A stretch of DNA of 64,000 nucleotides, from contig CM032666.1 of the NCBI GenBank assembly GCA_019095985.1, positions 53,737,115 through 53,801,114 on the forward strand, read 5' to 3'. The position numbers were made by a program, and so were the translations under genes. Of this stretch, positions 1 through 12,300 are shown one piece after another. Under the pieces are notes generated by a model. It had not been told where the DNA came from, searched no databases, and worked only from the letters and a program-made list of their open reading frames with translations. This stretch comes from Streblospio benedicti. Its lineage: Eukaryota > Annelida > Polychaeta > Spionida > Spionidae. Position 1 is the first letter of the stretch. Every line of letters starts with the position of its first letter.

Positions 1-1140
1 ACGTGTTATTCACAGTGGGGGGCTTCAGTTGTCATAGTTGAAATATGATCATTTGTAGCTCTTACGTTTTTCATCAGAACATTTTCACATTTACAGTACA
101 CATTCAGGAGACGGTCTAGTTTCTTATTTTTACCATTATAAATAAAGATGCATACAACATAAAGTTAAATTTTGACAATTACGAGTAATCGTCCATTCAT
201 TTGACAGCTTGCATGGTTGATTTTAAATGTCGTAGTAGCAGTAGAAATTTTAAGTGCAGCGAGTTTTTATCCAGGATAGACACAAAAGACACCATAAACC
301 ATCCCTATTTCATAATAATATATTTTTACTTACAATATTACGGACCAAAAACGTGTTCAACTTTTTATTTCTTCATTGCCGTGAAGTTTTGACAGGCACC
401 AGTGCCACCACTCGACCACCCGACAAAAACATCATCCGTTTTGATAGAAATACTAGATTTCCAATGTCCACACTTATTGGGTAGTTTGCCAAACGGTTTA
501 TTTGTGATTCGGTATCCAAGATACAATAAGATGGAGCATGGGTGACGAATAATATGATAATTCTTCTTCAAAATGTTCAACTTTGTCACTCTTACCAAAA
601 GCCGGTATTTCCTGAAAATCAGCCTTGCGCAGCGCGTGTTGCTGATATAGAATCGTAAGAGCGCTCTTGATAAAGGCTAATTCTGGGTTCCTTAGCAGTG
701 TCAACGTGTTTTGTGGCGCTTGAACCTAAGAATACCGCTATTAAGGCTCAAAATATATATCTGGATATGACCTTGATGAGTCTAGTTTCACATTTGTTTA
801 AGGTCTCGATGAATAGCTGGTTTCACGAGGATTCAAACCGTATACGACAAGCCATGGTTTTGCGAACACAAATAAGAGTATTTCGCGGCTCAAAATTGCA
901 GCAGATATGCGTGTTTGGTGGGTAAATATTTGTTCACACTAATTTAATTAAAATATTAACACTATGCTGCTTATTTACTTCTAGAAATGCATGAAATGTC
1001 AAAAGGTAAAGTTGTTGTTGTTGACAACCGGAATTTGAGACTAGAACCGCAGTGTTTATATGCCGAATATGGCAGACAAACTTAAACTGTTTTTTTACTG
1101 AAAATCTGAGGTGCATATATGCGCCCCGGCACTAAAAGGG
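1..1140 (-). mobile_element. piggyBac-like DNA transposon end, copy 1
   Basis: The right edge is TTAA at 1141-1144, followed on the minus strand by CCCTTTTAGTGCCGGGGCGC and a CATATATG subterminal palindrome. TTAA target plus CCC-type termini is the piggyBac signature. Most of this block is repeated, inverted, at 13009-13966 with high identity (for example the segments at 365-600 and 13560-13800). The left end lies outside the window. Short minus-strand open frames occur but no transposase motif was recognised, so it is either a decayed autonomous copy or a non-autonomous derivative. Confidence 0.65.
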
Positions 1141-1193
1141 TTAAACATGTACAGCTCATGACTGGATGTGCATGTGGCTTTATGTTGAACACA

Positions 1194-1664
1194 CATATAT
1201 GCAGTACCCGATTAAAGGGAGGGGGGCTGCAGCCAGGGGCCCCCAGTGTATAGGGGCCCCCAGATTTTGACAAAATTTTTGACGCGAAAGCCTCTCTTAT
1301 AATAAGGAACCGTAATAAAAGTTATTATGGGGCCCCAGATTTAGTCAACATTTTTCCTGGTACTTTTATGCAAAAGCACAAAAACAGAAGCCCCAAGTAT
1401 ATATATTTTCAGGGCCCCCAAGTTATGTGAAATATGTTAATCAACCCAAAGCCTCAAATAACAAGAGGCCCTAGTACACATTAATATGGGGCGCCAGACT
1501 TTGCCAACATTTTTACACATATTTCGTTTTCATGCGAAAGCACCAAAACACAAGCCCCAAGTATATACATACTTTTTCAGGGGCCCCATAAAATGTCGCG
1601 ATTCGCAACAAAGTGACTCACAGCCCGGGGCCCCACTAAACCTTAATCGGGCACTGCATATATG
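1194..1664. mobile_element. hAT-type MITE (455 bp) with perfect 8-bp target duplications
   Basis: The element proper is 1202-1656. It starts CAGTACCCGATTAA and ends TTAATCGGGCACTG, an inverted terminal repeat of about 14 bp with one mismatch. It is flanked by identical CATATATG octamers at 1194-1201 and 1657-1664. An 8-bp duplication and CAGNG termini are hallmarks of the hAT superfamily. The interior has two copies of a roughly 159-bp unit starting GGGGCCCCAGATTT (about 1329) and GGGGCGCCAGACTT (about 1488), with a partial third near 1255. It has no coding capacity, so it would depend on a transposase in trans. Confidence 0.85.
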
Positions 1665-2177
1665 TTTTGTTTTTCAAATTTCTCATCTTCAATATTTGAT
1701 TTGGCTACTTTGAGACATTATTCCCTGGGTCAAAGCCCAAATCAATTACTAGTACATACATGTGGAAACAGTAATTTGTTAAGACAATCAAACACAAGCC
1801 GTTCGAGGTTTGGCCCACCATCTTGCAAAATGGCACACTTTTTCTTGAACAAGTGTGCCAAAATGGCACACACTGTATTTCACCAAGAATTATCCCTGAC
1901 ACAGCTAATGAACTTGTTCAACAATACAGATATGTTATTTTGAAATTTCGTCTGCAGACTAACGTCATTGACTTCACACTCACTTGCATCTTTATAACAT
2001 GCTAATCTAGTCGGGTGAATGATGAGCACGACATCAGGCTGTCTTATTGAAATGAAATATTTGATAAAACCATTGAAGTATAGAACGTGTTGACATTCTG
2101 ATTGAAGAGTCCATGTTTTCAACAGGTCTTAAATTTAATTCTTGGTCTGTACGTTTGTTTAGCAATTAAAGTATGTA

Positions 2178-2890
2178 AGGGGACTGCAACAGGGCTTAAC
2201 ACTAACTTTTTTTTTTCGCGTGCCCAGCAGGGCACGTGATGGTCCAAATTCATGTGCCCTGATCTTATTTTTATGTGCCCTGAATTTTTTTAAACTAAAC
2301 CGCAGATGGCAAAAGAGAAAAAATCAAAACAAAAAATAGATCAACTATCAATCAGATCAACATGAAAACTTCATTTATACAATGTTTTACCATAGAGAAT
2401 ATTGGCATTGTGGATATGATGGTTTGGCTAAAATATAATAACTGGTTCTTTTTTATGGCGTGCCCATCAGGGCACAGGAGTCTAAGATTTGATGTGCAAT
2501 GACTTGGATTTCATGTGCCCAGGACACCAGGGCACTAGCTAGTGTTCAGCCCTACGTAATTATATTCTTTGTGCAATTAAATGAGGCATGGGAGAACAGA
2601 AAATATTATTTTTGACAGGTGCCTTACCAGATGCAAAAAATAAACAAAAATTTTTTTTTCTGAAATTTTTTTTGGCGACTTAAGCCAAAAATACTATATC
2701 AATGAGCTAAAATGTTATGACATTTGCACCTTGTGGAATCAGGTTCATCGGTCGATATCGTTATGAAAAAACATAATTTGTTGCTTCATCGGCGTGAATT
2801 TAATAAAAAAAGATTTATGTCAGTTTTATTTTTGTGTCGGGGGTTATACTGATTGCATCTGTCAAATAAAGAATATAATAACAGTCCCCT
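2178..2890. mobile_element. TA-flanked MITE interrupted by a nested element
   Basis: AGGGGACTG at 2178-2186 and its reverse complement CAGTCCCCT at 2882-2890 form terminal repeats next to TA on both sides (2176-2177, 2891-2892). The inner part of the terminal repeat (ATTATATTCTTT) follows directly on the right side. On the left it resumes only after about 2557, so the left terminal repeat was split by the element at 2190-2554. Without the insert the host MITE is about 350 bp. The superfamily is uncertain; TA duplication suggests Tc1/mariner-like. Confidence 0.6.
2190..2554. mobile_element. hAT-like MITE nested in the 2178-2890 element
   Basis: The ends are CAGGGCTTAACACTAAC and, on the other strand, TAGGGCTGAACACTAGC, an inverted terminal repeat of about 17 bp. 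The interior carries repeated small palindromes of the form GTGCCC...GGGCAC near 2220, 2245, 2270, 2460 and 2515. The flanking duplication is no longer exact (CTGCAA versus CGTAA), which fits an old insertion. A related fragment lies at 5660-5712. Confidence 0.6.
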
Positions 2891-2892
2891 TA

Positions 2893-3364
2893 AAAAATGC
2901 GCTTTCGTCGGATTTAATGAAATCATATCGTAAGCAACTCTAAAAATGAAAATGGAAGTGGTATTTATAGCAAAATTGTCTGCCAGTCAGGTTTTCACTT
3001 ATAAATTAGCGATGGTACGAGGTGTTTCGAATGAGAGGATCCTCACAGTGGTATCTAAATAAGCACTCACCATCCTTGTACACGTGACCTCTTGGGGTAT
3101 AGAAATATGTTCTCACCTGAGTTATTAAATAGCATTTTATGTCATGCGTGTGCATGCAGTTTTCTAAAAAAAAGTGATTGCAATCATGAAAAAATCCGTT
3201 GAACTTTTAAACTGAACTCATTTGCCTGAAGATGAGTTGTGTTGTTTTTGAATATTACAAAATATAATGAATTTCAGTGTACAACTAAGTTAAATCGTCC
3301 TCTCGATGCATAGAATTACATACTTATGTCTCAAAAATTCAAAATGTTATGTCATTTGTTACAG
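2893..3364. other. Non-coding sequence before the first visible TM9SF1 exon
   Basis: AT-rich sequence with no recognisable exon. The TM9SF1 signal-peptide exon (about 40-45 residues in vertebrates) was not found here or upstream. It is probably left of the window, which would make this block intronic. The last bases supply the acceptor (TTTGTTACAG) of the exon at 3365. Confidence 0.5.
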
Positions 3365-6300
3365 GTGCAAGTGTTTGTTAACAAAGTGGGTCCCTACTTC
3401 AACCCTCATGAGACCTATCACTATTATCAGCTGCCAGTTTGCAGACCAGATAAGGTAAAAAACAATCATCATGTATATTAATTTTAATTATTTATTTATT
3501 TTTTTTATTTACATTACTTATTAGTTACTGGTAAGTATTGTGTTGGAAACGTTAACTTTTAGAATAAATACCTGGTACTTCAGACAAGGTTTGGTGGTCT
3601 TGTTCAATTCTCATTCAAGTGATAGATAGAGAATTAGCTCTGCAAATTTGAACAATTCAAAAATCAAAAGTGTGCTGTTGTTGAAATGAAAAATCAAAGC
3701 TATTAGTGCGCAATAACGTGACATCTCATGCCCTTTCAATGATTCATGTAAAACATTGGATTAGTGTACAATGCACAAGAGGAGGTTATTACGGCCATGA
3801 GTTAGTGACCATTGTAATCTGGGATGGAAGGATTTACGAACCTTGATATCGGGAAATGACATGACAGCTCCACAAAGGCAGTTGATCGGTCACGTTAGTC
3901 GGATTCTTTCACACAGACTGTTGTATCTCGAGTTAAAATGCACTACTTCAGTGCAGATTATGGCTGTAAGACTACTTTTTGGGTTGCACACCTGTGTTTG
4001 ATCTTTTGCATGAAGTGGAAGGTACTTTCCATCGTGTCCGATCATAGTGCCATGTTAAATTGAGTGTAAAATCTTACGTCAAATGCTATAAAGGTATTAA
4101 TCCAGGTTACTAGGTATCTGGGTAACCAAAAATGAAATAGATGGACTGAAATAAATGTTGATTTGTTCACACAAAACGTTGGCTTCAATAGCAATATTAT
4201 AAGTACTGTAAGTGTATGAATTAAATCATAAATATCATTAATTTTAGTACATCTCGTTAGTGTCTTAACTACAGGTAGTAGAGAATAATGATGTCCTACT
4301 GACTTCTATAATTTCATTAAAAACCAATGGATTTATAATACCATTTTTTAACTTTCAGATCGAGCACAAGAGTTTGACTCTGGGAGAAGTTCTTGATGGC
4401 GACCGCATGGCACATTCTTTGTACAAAATCAAATTCAAAGGTAACTTTTTTTCAGCTTTCTGTTTGTTGTTTTGAAATTATATAAATGTTCACAATATAT
4501 TTTTTGAGGTTGGAAAACACATAGGTGGAAGTCTTACAAATAATTGCAATAGACATACTACATGTACATGTACATGTCATGTCCTACTGCAAGGATGTTC
4601 AATCAAAAGCACAGACGTCTTTTTGTTGTTGTTGTTTTTTTTGTTTTTTTTTAAATGTAAATTGACTTAACTTGTTGTACTTTTGCAGAAAATATGGACA
4701 ACCAACAGTTGTGCACAGTGAAGCTGGATGAAAAAGATCTGCAGACGATAAGAGACGCTATTGAAGATCTCTACTACTTTGAATTTGTCCTAGGTATGTT
4801 TCATCTTTAGATAATATAAAAGTTTTCTCTCATTTTTGTATTAATATTCTGTATACAATGTAGTCAAAAACTGCAAAAAGCCAGCAGACAGTCCAACAAC
4901 CTCAGTAGAGCGCCAGTATGCTTAAATTCTTGGAAAACCTAGAATTGCAAATGATACCTTATGAAATTACAGTAAAACTTGTTTATCTCTAGGTCTGATA
5001 ACTCAAAGTTATGGATAACTTGAGCAAATAACCTTTTTATTCCTGTTATTCCGATAACTGGAAATTTGGAATTTCTCAAATTTGTTAGTCACTCCTTTAA
5101 AGTTCAAGTTAAATTAATTAGTCCAACTGTAGATTTAAAAAAAGAGAAAACCATAAAATATCTCACTGATACTCATGACATTGAAGATGACATTCCTGTG
5201 CGTGGGTTCATCGGCCATCTGGAAGAGGGAGGTTTCCTGCCTCACAACCACAAGATCTCACTGTGGACGCATCTGCACTTCAACATCGAATACAATGGAG
5301 ATCAGGTAGGCATGTGGTTTTTTATTATGAAGTAATCAATTCAATCAATCATGGCAGTTACCCAAAGTGAATGCTTTATTTTTAACACTCGCTCCCTGTT
5401 CTATCCTCAAAAGGATGTATGTTCAGTTCATACCTGAAGTAATCAGCGAGACTTTTGATATTGTTGCAACAAACATCTTCATCTTATACCAAATCAGGAT
5501 GAACTGTGACACAGGGTATTACTGTCACATGACTGGATTCATATGAGCTACTGAAGTTTTCATAAGAGCCGATGAAACTGTTGCGAAAACACTGGAAATC
5601 TTGTAGACTTACTGGACTATCATATGACAGGTTTCAATAGGTGCTTATTAGTGGCAGGTTATGACACTAGCTAGTCCCCTGGTGTCCTGGACACGTCAAA
5701 TCTAAGTGGCAATTCTCTCTAAATCCAGAGTATCCTCATTTGCCCTGTTCAAAAGTTACTACCACTATAAAGACCCTACCATGTGGTCATGAAAATTTGG
5801 ATGTTATGGTCATGGGAGCTTGTCTTGTACTTTTGGATGTTTGGGATTTTTGGTAATTCATTTTACTCTTTCAGAGGTGGTGAATTGTCAATCTTATGCA
5901 ACATTGTACCTGACGTTGGATATGTTGATACATAGAATCTACCTATAAATAGGTCTTCCAAGCATTTTCAAAAGGATTATGAGTAGGGGTAAAAGAAACA
6001 CCAGCCTCAGGTATTTTGACATGAATGTCCAAAAATGCAGTAAAAAGTTAGGGAACAAGGTGGAACTTTTTCGGTGAGCAGCGAATGAAACTTTAAATGA
6101 GTTTCGCAAATCAAGCAGATAAGTGAACAAAATCCCCGTCGTCTTACTAACTCAATAAGACCTAAAGCTCCTATGAGAGGTGGAGTCGGGTAAATGAAAT
6201 CAGCTAAAACTGTAGATCTCTCCAATTTTATCATGCCTTTGGCTGTTGGCGTTAAGTAAAGGATGAAAGATGACCAACCTGAATCACGTGTTTGTGGGTT

Positions 6301-9300
6301 TAGCGCAGGGCTTACAGCAAAGACCAGTGACAATCTGAAGGGTTAATAAGGCACGCGCTGAAAATTCACTTGGAATTGAATCAGGAAAAAAAGCCAGATC
6401 TACCGGGAGCTATTTTGAAACTGAATTATTGTACTTTTTAAAAGAAAAATTTGTATGTGATATGCTGTTTTTTTCCTATTTAGATACTGTCGTCATGTGC
6501 AACATAACAGTGTTTTTAAATTTGTTATTATTTTGATAAGCATATGAAGTCTATGCATCCACATAGCCACCAAACAAATAGCAGGAAATGAAATCATTTC
6601 AACAACAAAAATAACGAAATACGAAATATTTTTCGATGATGTACAATCTAACTATATTTGTTTGTCACAGCCAAAGATGGAAATTAATCTCCAAGATGAC
6701 CAAAGTCAAACACTTTGGTGTTGTTTTTATTACAAAAAATCAGTCAAGAAGGTAAACTTAAAAGAAATTAGATTCTTCCTACTCTGGCTATCGGAAATCA
6801 AATGATAAGAGCATTATAGGATGACCTTCAATATTCGTGACCAAAAAATAGTGCGTTGTAAATAATCTGCTTAGAATATCTGCGTGTGAAATCCCCTGTA
6901 ATTCTAGCCAAGATCAAGTGGCTGCAATCCATTAGGCAAAAGTCGTCTGCTGCGTTTAATCATTCCATATTACGTCCTCTAAGTCTCAATCCGGCCAAAA
7001 GCCCGACTCTGTCAAGCCCCGAATCACGGGACTAATCCTGCCATGAGAGATTGCTGAACGGAGGGTGAAAGATCGGTGCAAAATGTTGACCTGGCAATGG
7101 CGGAATCCCCGGATAGAAGGGTATTTCCTGTGTTTGCGGGCATTATGTGCCATTGCTACATGCACCGATATTAGACATGATAGCGTAATGCACCGTCTCG
7201 AGCTGTGTGATGCAAGCACGGGCCTATAAAAAATTGAGGAAAAGTTGTTGCTTTAAGAAACTTTTGATCAGCAATAGAAACAAATTAATGTTGAAATTCA
7301 TCTGTAAGTTGCAATGTTATGCTCTAGGGGAAGTGAGCATTTGTTAGTATTCTAATGTGATAGAAATAGTGCAAGTTGGATATACGAAAGGGTAGAAAAA
7401 GAAAGGTCAAGATTTTGTTCTATACATTGTTTTTTTAAAGCACATGAAATATCTTCGGAGAGAAAGATTGCATGTTATCTTGAAATGATTGCCACTTTCT
7501 CCTGCCAAATAATCCCCAAGCAATCCTGTCCAAATCCTCTCTAACCAACCTCCAACAATTGGAGACCTAATCCTGGCCCCGACATGACACATCCCCACCC
7601 TAACCTACTCACCAGCAAAATAATCCCCACAGTAACGTACTCATGCGACCATAAAGCGGGATAAGATGCTGTAAAATCGCCCTTTGTGGCGCAGTGAGGG
7701 ACTATTTGTCACTAAGCCCTGGCGTATGAATATGTGTAAGTCTCACTCTGTCTTGTTGCTGTCAGCGAGCGAATCGCGCCTATCCAAGTGTATTACGCCG
7801 CAGATCAGCAGATTTCACGCCCTCATCTAGCCACAGAGGGGACCGGAAATGAACCCGTTTTACCCGGATTTATTAGGATCAAGTCTGTTTGTGTAGATTG
7901 ATGTTGGTTATATATGTTGGCATTTGCCCCCTGCGTTTCATCGAAAGATTACCTTCATGGGGTTGGGCCAGTCCGAAGTTGTCTTCTCCAAAAAGTGATG
8001 AATATCTTTAGAAGTCTTCATTAATAATGAAACATTTTTTGTTATGCTTTTTGTTTGAGCAGACGACAAATGTTATCATTGCTCTGTAATTGTTCGAACA
8101 TTTCAAGTTGTTGAAATGCACATGTACTAGAGATGCTATTTTACATTTGTGGGTGACAGGCAAGCACAATCTGTACTAAGTTGCACAGCTTTGCTTTGTT
8201 AAAAAGAGATGAGTGCTGGATCTTGCTTGCCATGGTAACAGATTGTGTAATAAACCCAAAGGACAAAAGCTTGGTTAGGCTCAAACAATTGTCTTGTTTT
8301 GATCTGTCACGTGAATTTGTATCACATATTTGTGAACCCTTTATTTGCTGCATGACTTTTAGACTTGTTAACATCACATCGTGATTTGAAACATGAGTGA
8401 GCTGATTTATTTTGAGCTGATTTATTTTTAAATGAATCAATACTGAAATATATACGTATGTGAATAAATGTTTATCACGCTCATACATAAATCTAATATG
8501 ATGCATTTGAATTATACAAGACGGAACATGTGTCAATATTCCACCTGCGACCTGCCTTTGCCAATTTCTTGCTTTACTTTTCAGTACATATTAATTTTGT
8601 GAACTGTATATCAATTTTTTTTTTTACGTCTGACTGGTTTCTGGTCTTCTTTTCCAGAATTCTCTCTAGGGCATTGTATATTTAATCTCGGGCTAACCGC
8701 AACGTAATGGGCATTTCACATTTGATCTTTTGCTTGTTAATCTCTTCAGGCTTAACCCGGAATTAAGCTACCCCTTTAGCAGCAGTTTCAATTTAAACCC
8801 AGATTAGTGGTGAGCCCCATATGTCTCACTGGCAAATGAAATACAGCGAGACATGTCGCTGTGTTAACGGATAGCGACAGTGACTAACGGGTGATCTGAT
8901 TGGCCAATTAGAGTGCAATCACGTGCGGTGGAGGGTGATGTATAGTTGGTGTGAAACGCAGTAATTATGACTTGATCCAGTGATAATGAGCTTGCCTGAT
9001 CTGTGCCCAGGCCACCGCCTGCCTTACAATGGAAGAGGACGGATCAAGCCATCAACATGTCATGTGATGTATCTCAACGGCTTTTTCCACGCTTTCGATA
9101 AGGTCCAACTGTTGTTTAATTAATCGTTCTGAGCCAGAATAAAGCTGCTAGGGTTGTTAACGCATCAAATGGCACAGGCTTGATATTGAAACTGATTAAT
9201 TGATGGTTTTGAAAAGCAGAAGATAAAACGAACAAACAACCTGTTCGTTCTCTTTAAAATTTACTGCTGTCAAGTCCGTCTGCCACGTTGGGTTGAGGCG

Positions 9301-12300
9301 ATTGCCACGGCAATTAGAAAGCTATCTCGCTTTGATCCCGCGATTATGAACGCAGAACAGTTCTGTCGAGAGACTTATCAAACGTTGTGTGTAATACACA
9401 AACAATCAGCCAAGCAAATGTGATCTATGACTGGCTTTGTTGGGTAATGAGGTATGTCTCGGTAAAGCACGCATTCTGTCTTATCCACGTCTGTTTCCGC
9501 TCATTTGCAATTACCCGGTGACTATTGAATAAAATCCTTAGGTAATGGCTGACCTTTTCAATCCTAGCTTTTGTGTCTTAAGCATCTTTGGTTTTTAAGA
9601 AACATGTCAGTGATTTTAAAAAATGACTAAGAATAAAATCACTCAAAGTTTAAATGTGAATGAAGTCCTTGTAAATTCTTGTCATGGCGATATGGAATAA
9701 ATGCATATATGCCTTTTAATTACAGATTATTTACGCAAATGTGTCCACCAAAGACCGGTCGCCTGAACCACTAGATCAAGTTGCTTCACCAAAAGACATC
9801 CAGTTCACGTACAGTGTCAAGTTTTTCCCCACAGAGTAAGTAGTTCTACAATCATCTTGTAATGGTCACATTAAGGACCAGCAATGCTGGATATACTAAA
9901 GCTAGGCATGGAATAACCCGCCATCATGTAAGAGCTTACCTCTTTTTCTTTAGATCATTACCGAGTACTCATTTGAAAATTTACGAGTGAAGGCCATAGT
10001 CCGTGTTTTAAATTTGAATTTTTAATATCTATGGTAATAGAGGATGGTCTAAGATTCCCTAGTGAAAAAATACTGACAGGATATTTCATGACTAACTGAT
10101 ATTCCAATTAAGATATAGTTGAGGAAAGTATCAACATCAATGATTATTGATTCTACATCTGTTCCAACGTATTACCATGCAAATTATAACATTGTAGAAA
10201 AATAGTAATTGTTGCATTATTGAATTGACCTGGACTTGACAATGACTATCCATCTGTGTCCAGGACGGAGTACAAAGATAGAGGCAAACGGGTCAGAGAC
10301 AGTAGCTTCTTCCCCAAGACCCTTGAGGTGAGCGTTTTAAGGTTGACAGGGCTGGGTTAACTATTTCTTGTCAGATTAGTCATTTATGCATGTGATTGCA
10401 GCCTACATAGAATAAAGTCTAAAATATGTTAAAATTTACCAAGATGGTGTTTGATTGACCCCAATGCAGTGAGAGTGACATAGACATCCATAGTGGTAAA
10501 TTTTAGTGAAAAAAATTTCAACTTCAAAAATAGAGCTCAAACCCATTTCATAGAGAAAATTTGTGGGAATTTTGATGTGAGTTTAAAATGAAACTCAATA
10601 TTACCCTGATTTAATCTGTAATACACATATTTGATCCATATTTAAAAGCAAGTTTAAAAATCTAAGTTCAACTTTGACGAAAAGGAATTTCACAACTAAG
10701 TGTTTGTTTGTTTTTTGCATGCAGATTCACTGGCTGTCAATCATCAACTCGATGGTGCTCGTTTTTCTGCTCATCGGCTTCGTTGTCATCATCATGGTGA
10801 GTGCTGTTATACTCGACAACCATCCAAGGGCCCACTCCAAAATATTATACTAGACATCCATCCGAGGATCCAGCCCAACATTTGGACCATATCAAAATCT
10901 TGACCAATGATATTGCAATGTAAATATGCATGCATATAAAAGCCCAAGTCCTTAAATTGATAATTTTTAACCATAAAGCCCATGGCCATTTGGATGGTTG
11001 TATATTTGAAAGGTTCTGACTTTTTTGCACCATCCTTCAATGGGATGATCGCTATTGGACAGGAACAGACATGGAATGATGATAGTTTTCATTAGAAATT
11101 GATTCAATGTGGATACAAATATGATGATATATTATTGTCTATATTTTTTCGACTGTCTGCAGTATCAGTGTGAAATAAACACCACACCTGTAATAATGCC
11201 CTGAGGTCTGCTCTGAAATTGTCATTCTTGTGTTGGCAACTTTTGTAGAACCTCAAAGATAAAGTCTGCTAATTGCTATGGCTGGTTCACGTGAATCTGT
11301 CATATCTCAAGGTAGATACACTTGTAATTGTAGTATTTTTATTCAGTAATATGTCAGCTTTTTCAGAAAACATCCAGAGGTGTTGAATGATTCATGGTTG
11401 CAATTTATAAGGCCCAAGGCCTTCATAAAGATGAACATTTATTAACTTTGTCCTGAAATTTGAGCTTTCCGTTAGGACACTTCTCCTGAAGGTGTCCGCA
11501 TAAGATAGCTTTCACTGTATTTGCATTTAAAACCTCCCTTTCTCTACGCAGACAAGGGTGTTGAAGTTGACTGTGCATGCTACAACCCTGCAACTGTAAC
11601 ATCTGACCTCTCCCGAAGGTGTTGAAATAAAACATAGTAAAGTTTAAAACTTCTAAAAATGAGCCGTTCAAGTTTTAATCCTTTGCTTCTCCATGTAGAC
11701 ACTGAAGAACGACTGCTTGCTATATCTGATCGACGTCTGTAATACTCAGTGAAGTTGAAAACATGTATTCAAGGTTTAAGATATTGCTCAGCCAAAACCA
11801 TCTTTGTTCTGTAAAATCCAGTATCAATAGACGATGCCTTATCCATTGCAAGTGTGATGAAAATAGTATTTATATTCTCCACGTTTAATTCTTATTTCAC
11901 CTTTAGAAATACCATGTTGTCTCGTCAACTAAAACACAAGGTCACTTGATATTGCATAATCAAATGATTTTCGTCAGACATACGCGGATTTCTAAATCTA
12001 ACAAAGGCGATATAGGCGGCTTCACGTGCACCGCGGTAAAGCTACGCCTGTCGAAAATCATTCGCTGACATTTCTCGCATTTCACGTGTTTTGTTGGATG
12101 TTTGGCGGCAAGGTCACATTTAAATCACATGGTATTTAAATTGCTCTACATTCTTTATTACGCTGTCTAAAATGAAAGAAACTTTCAGAATGCACAGAAC
12201 ACATCATAATGCTTCTCTACAAGCATACTTGTTCGGCCACTGAGCATAACCTTTAAAACCTCCTCCAGACGCCGTGTTGGAAGAACGACTTTGCTCGCAA

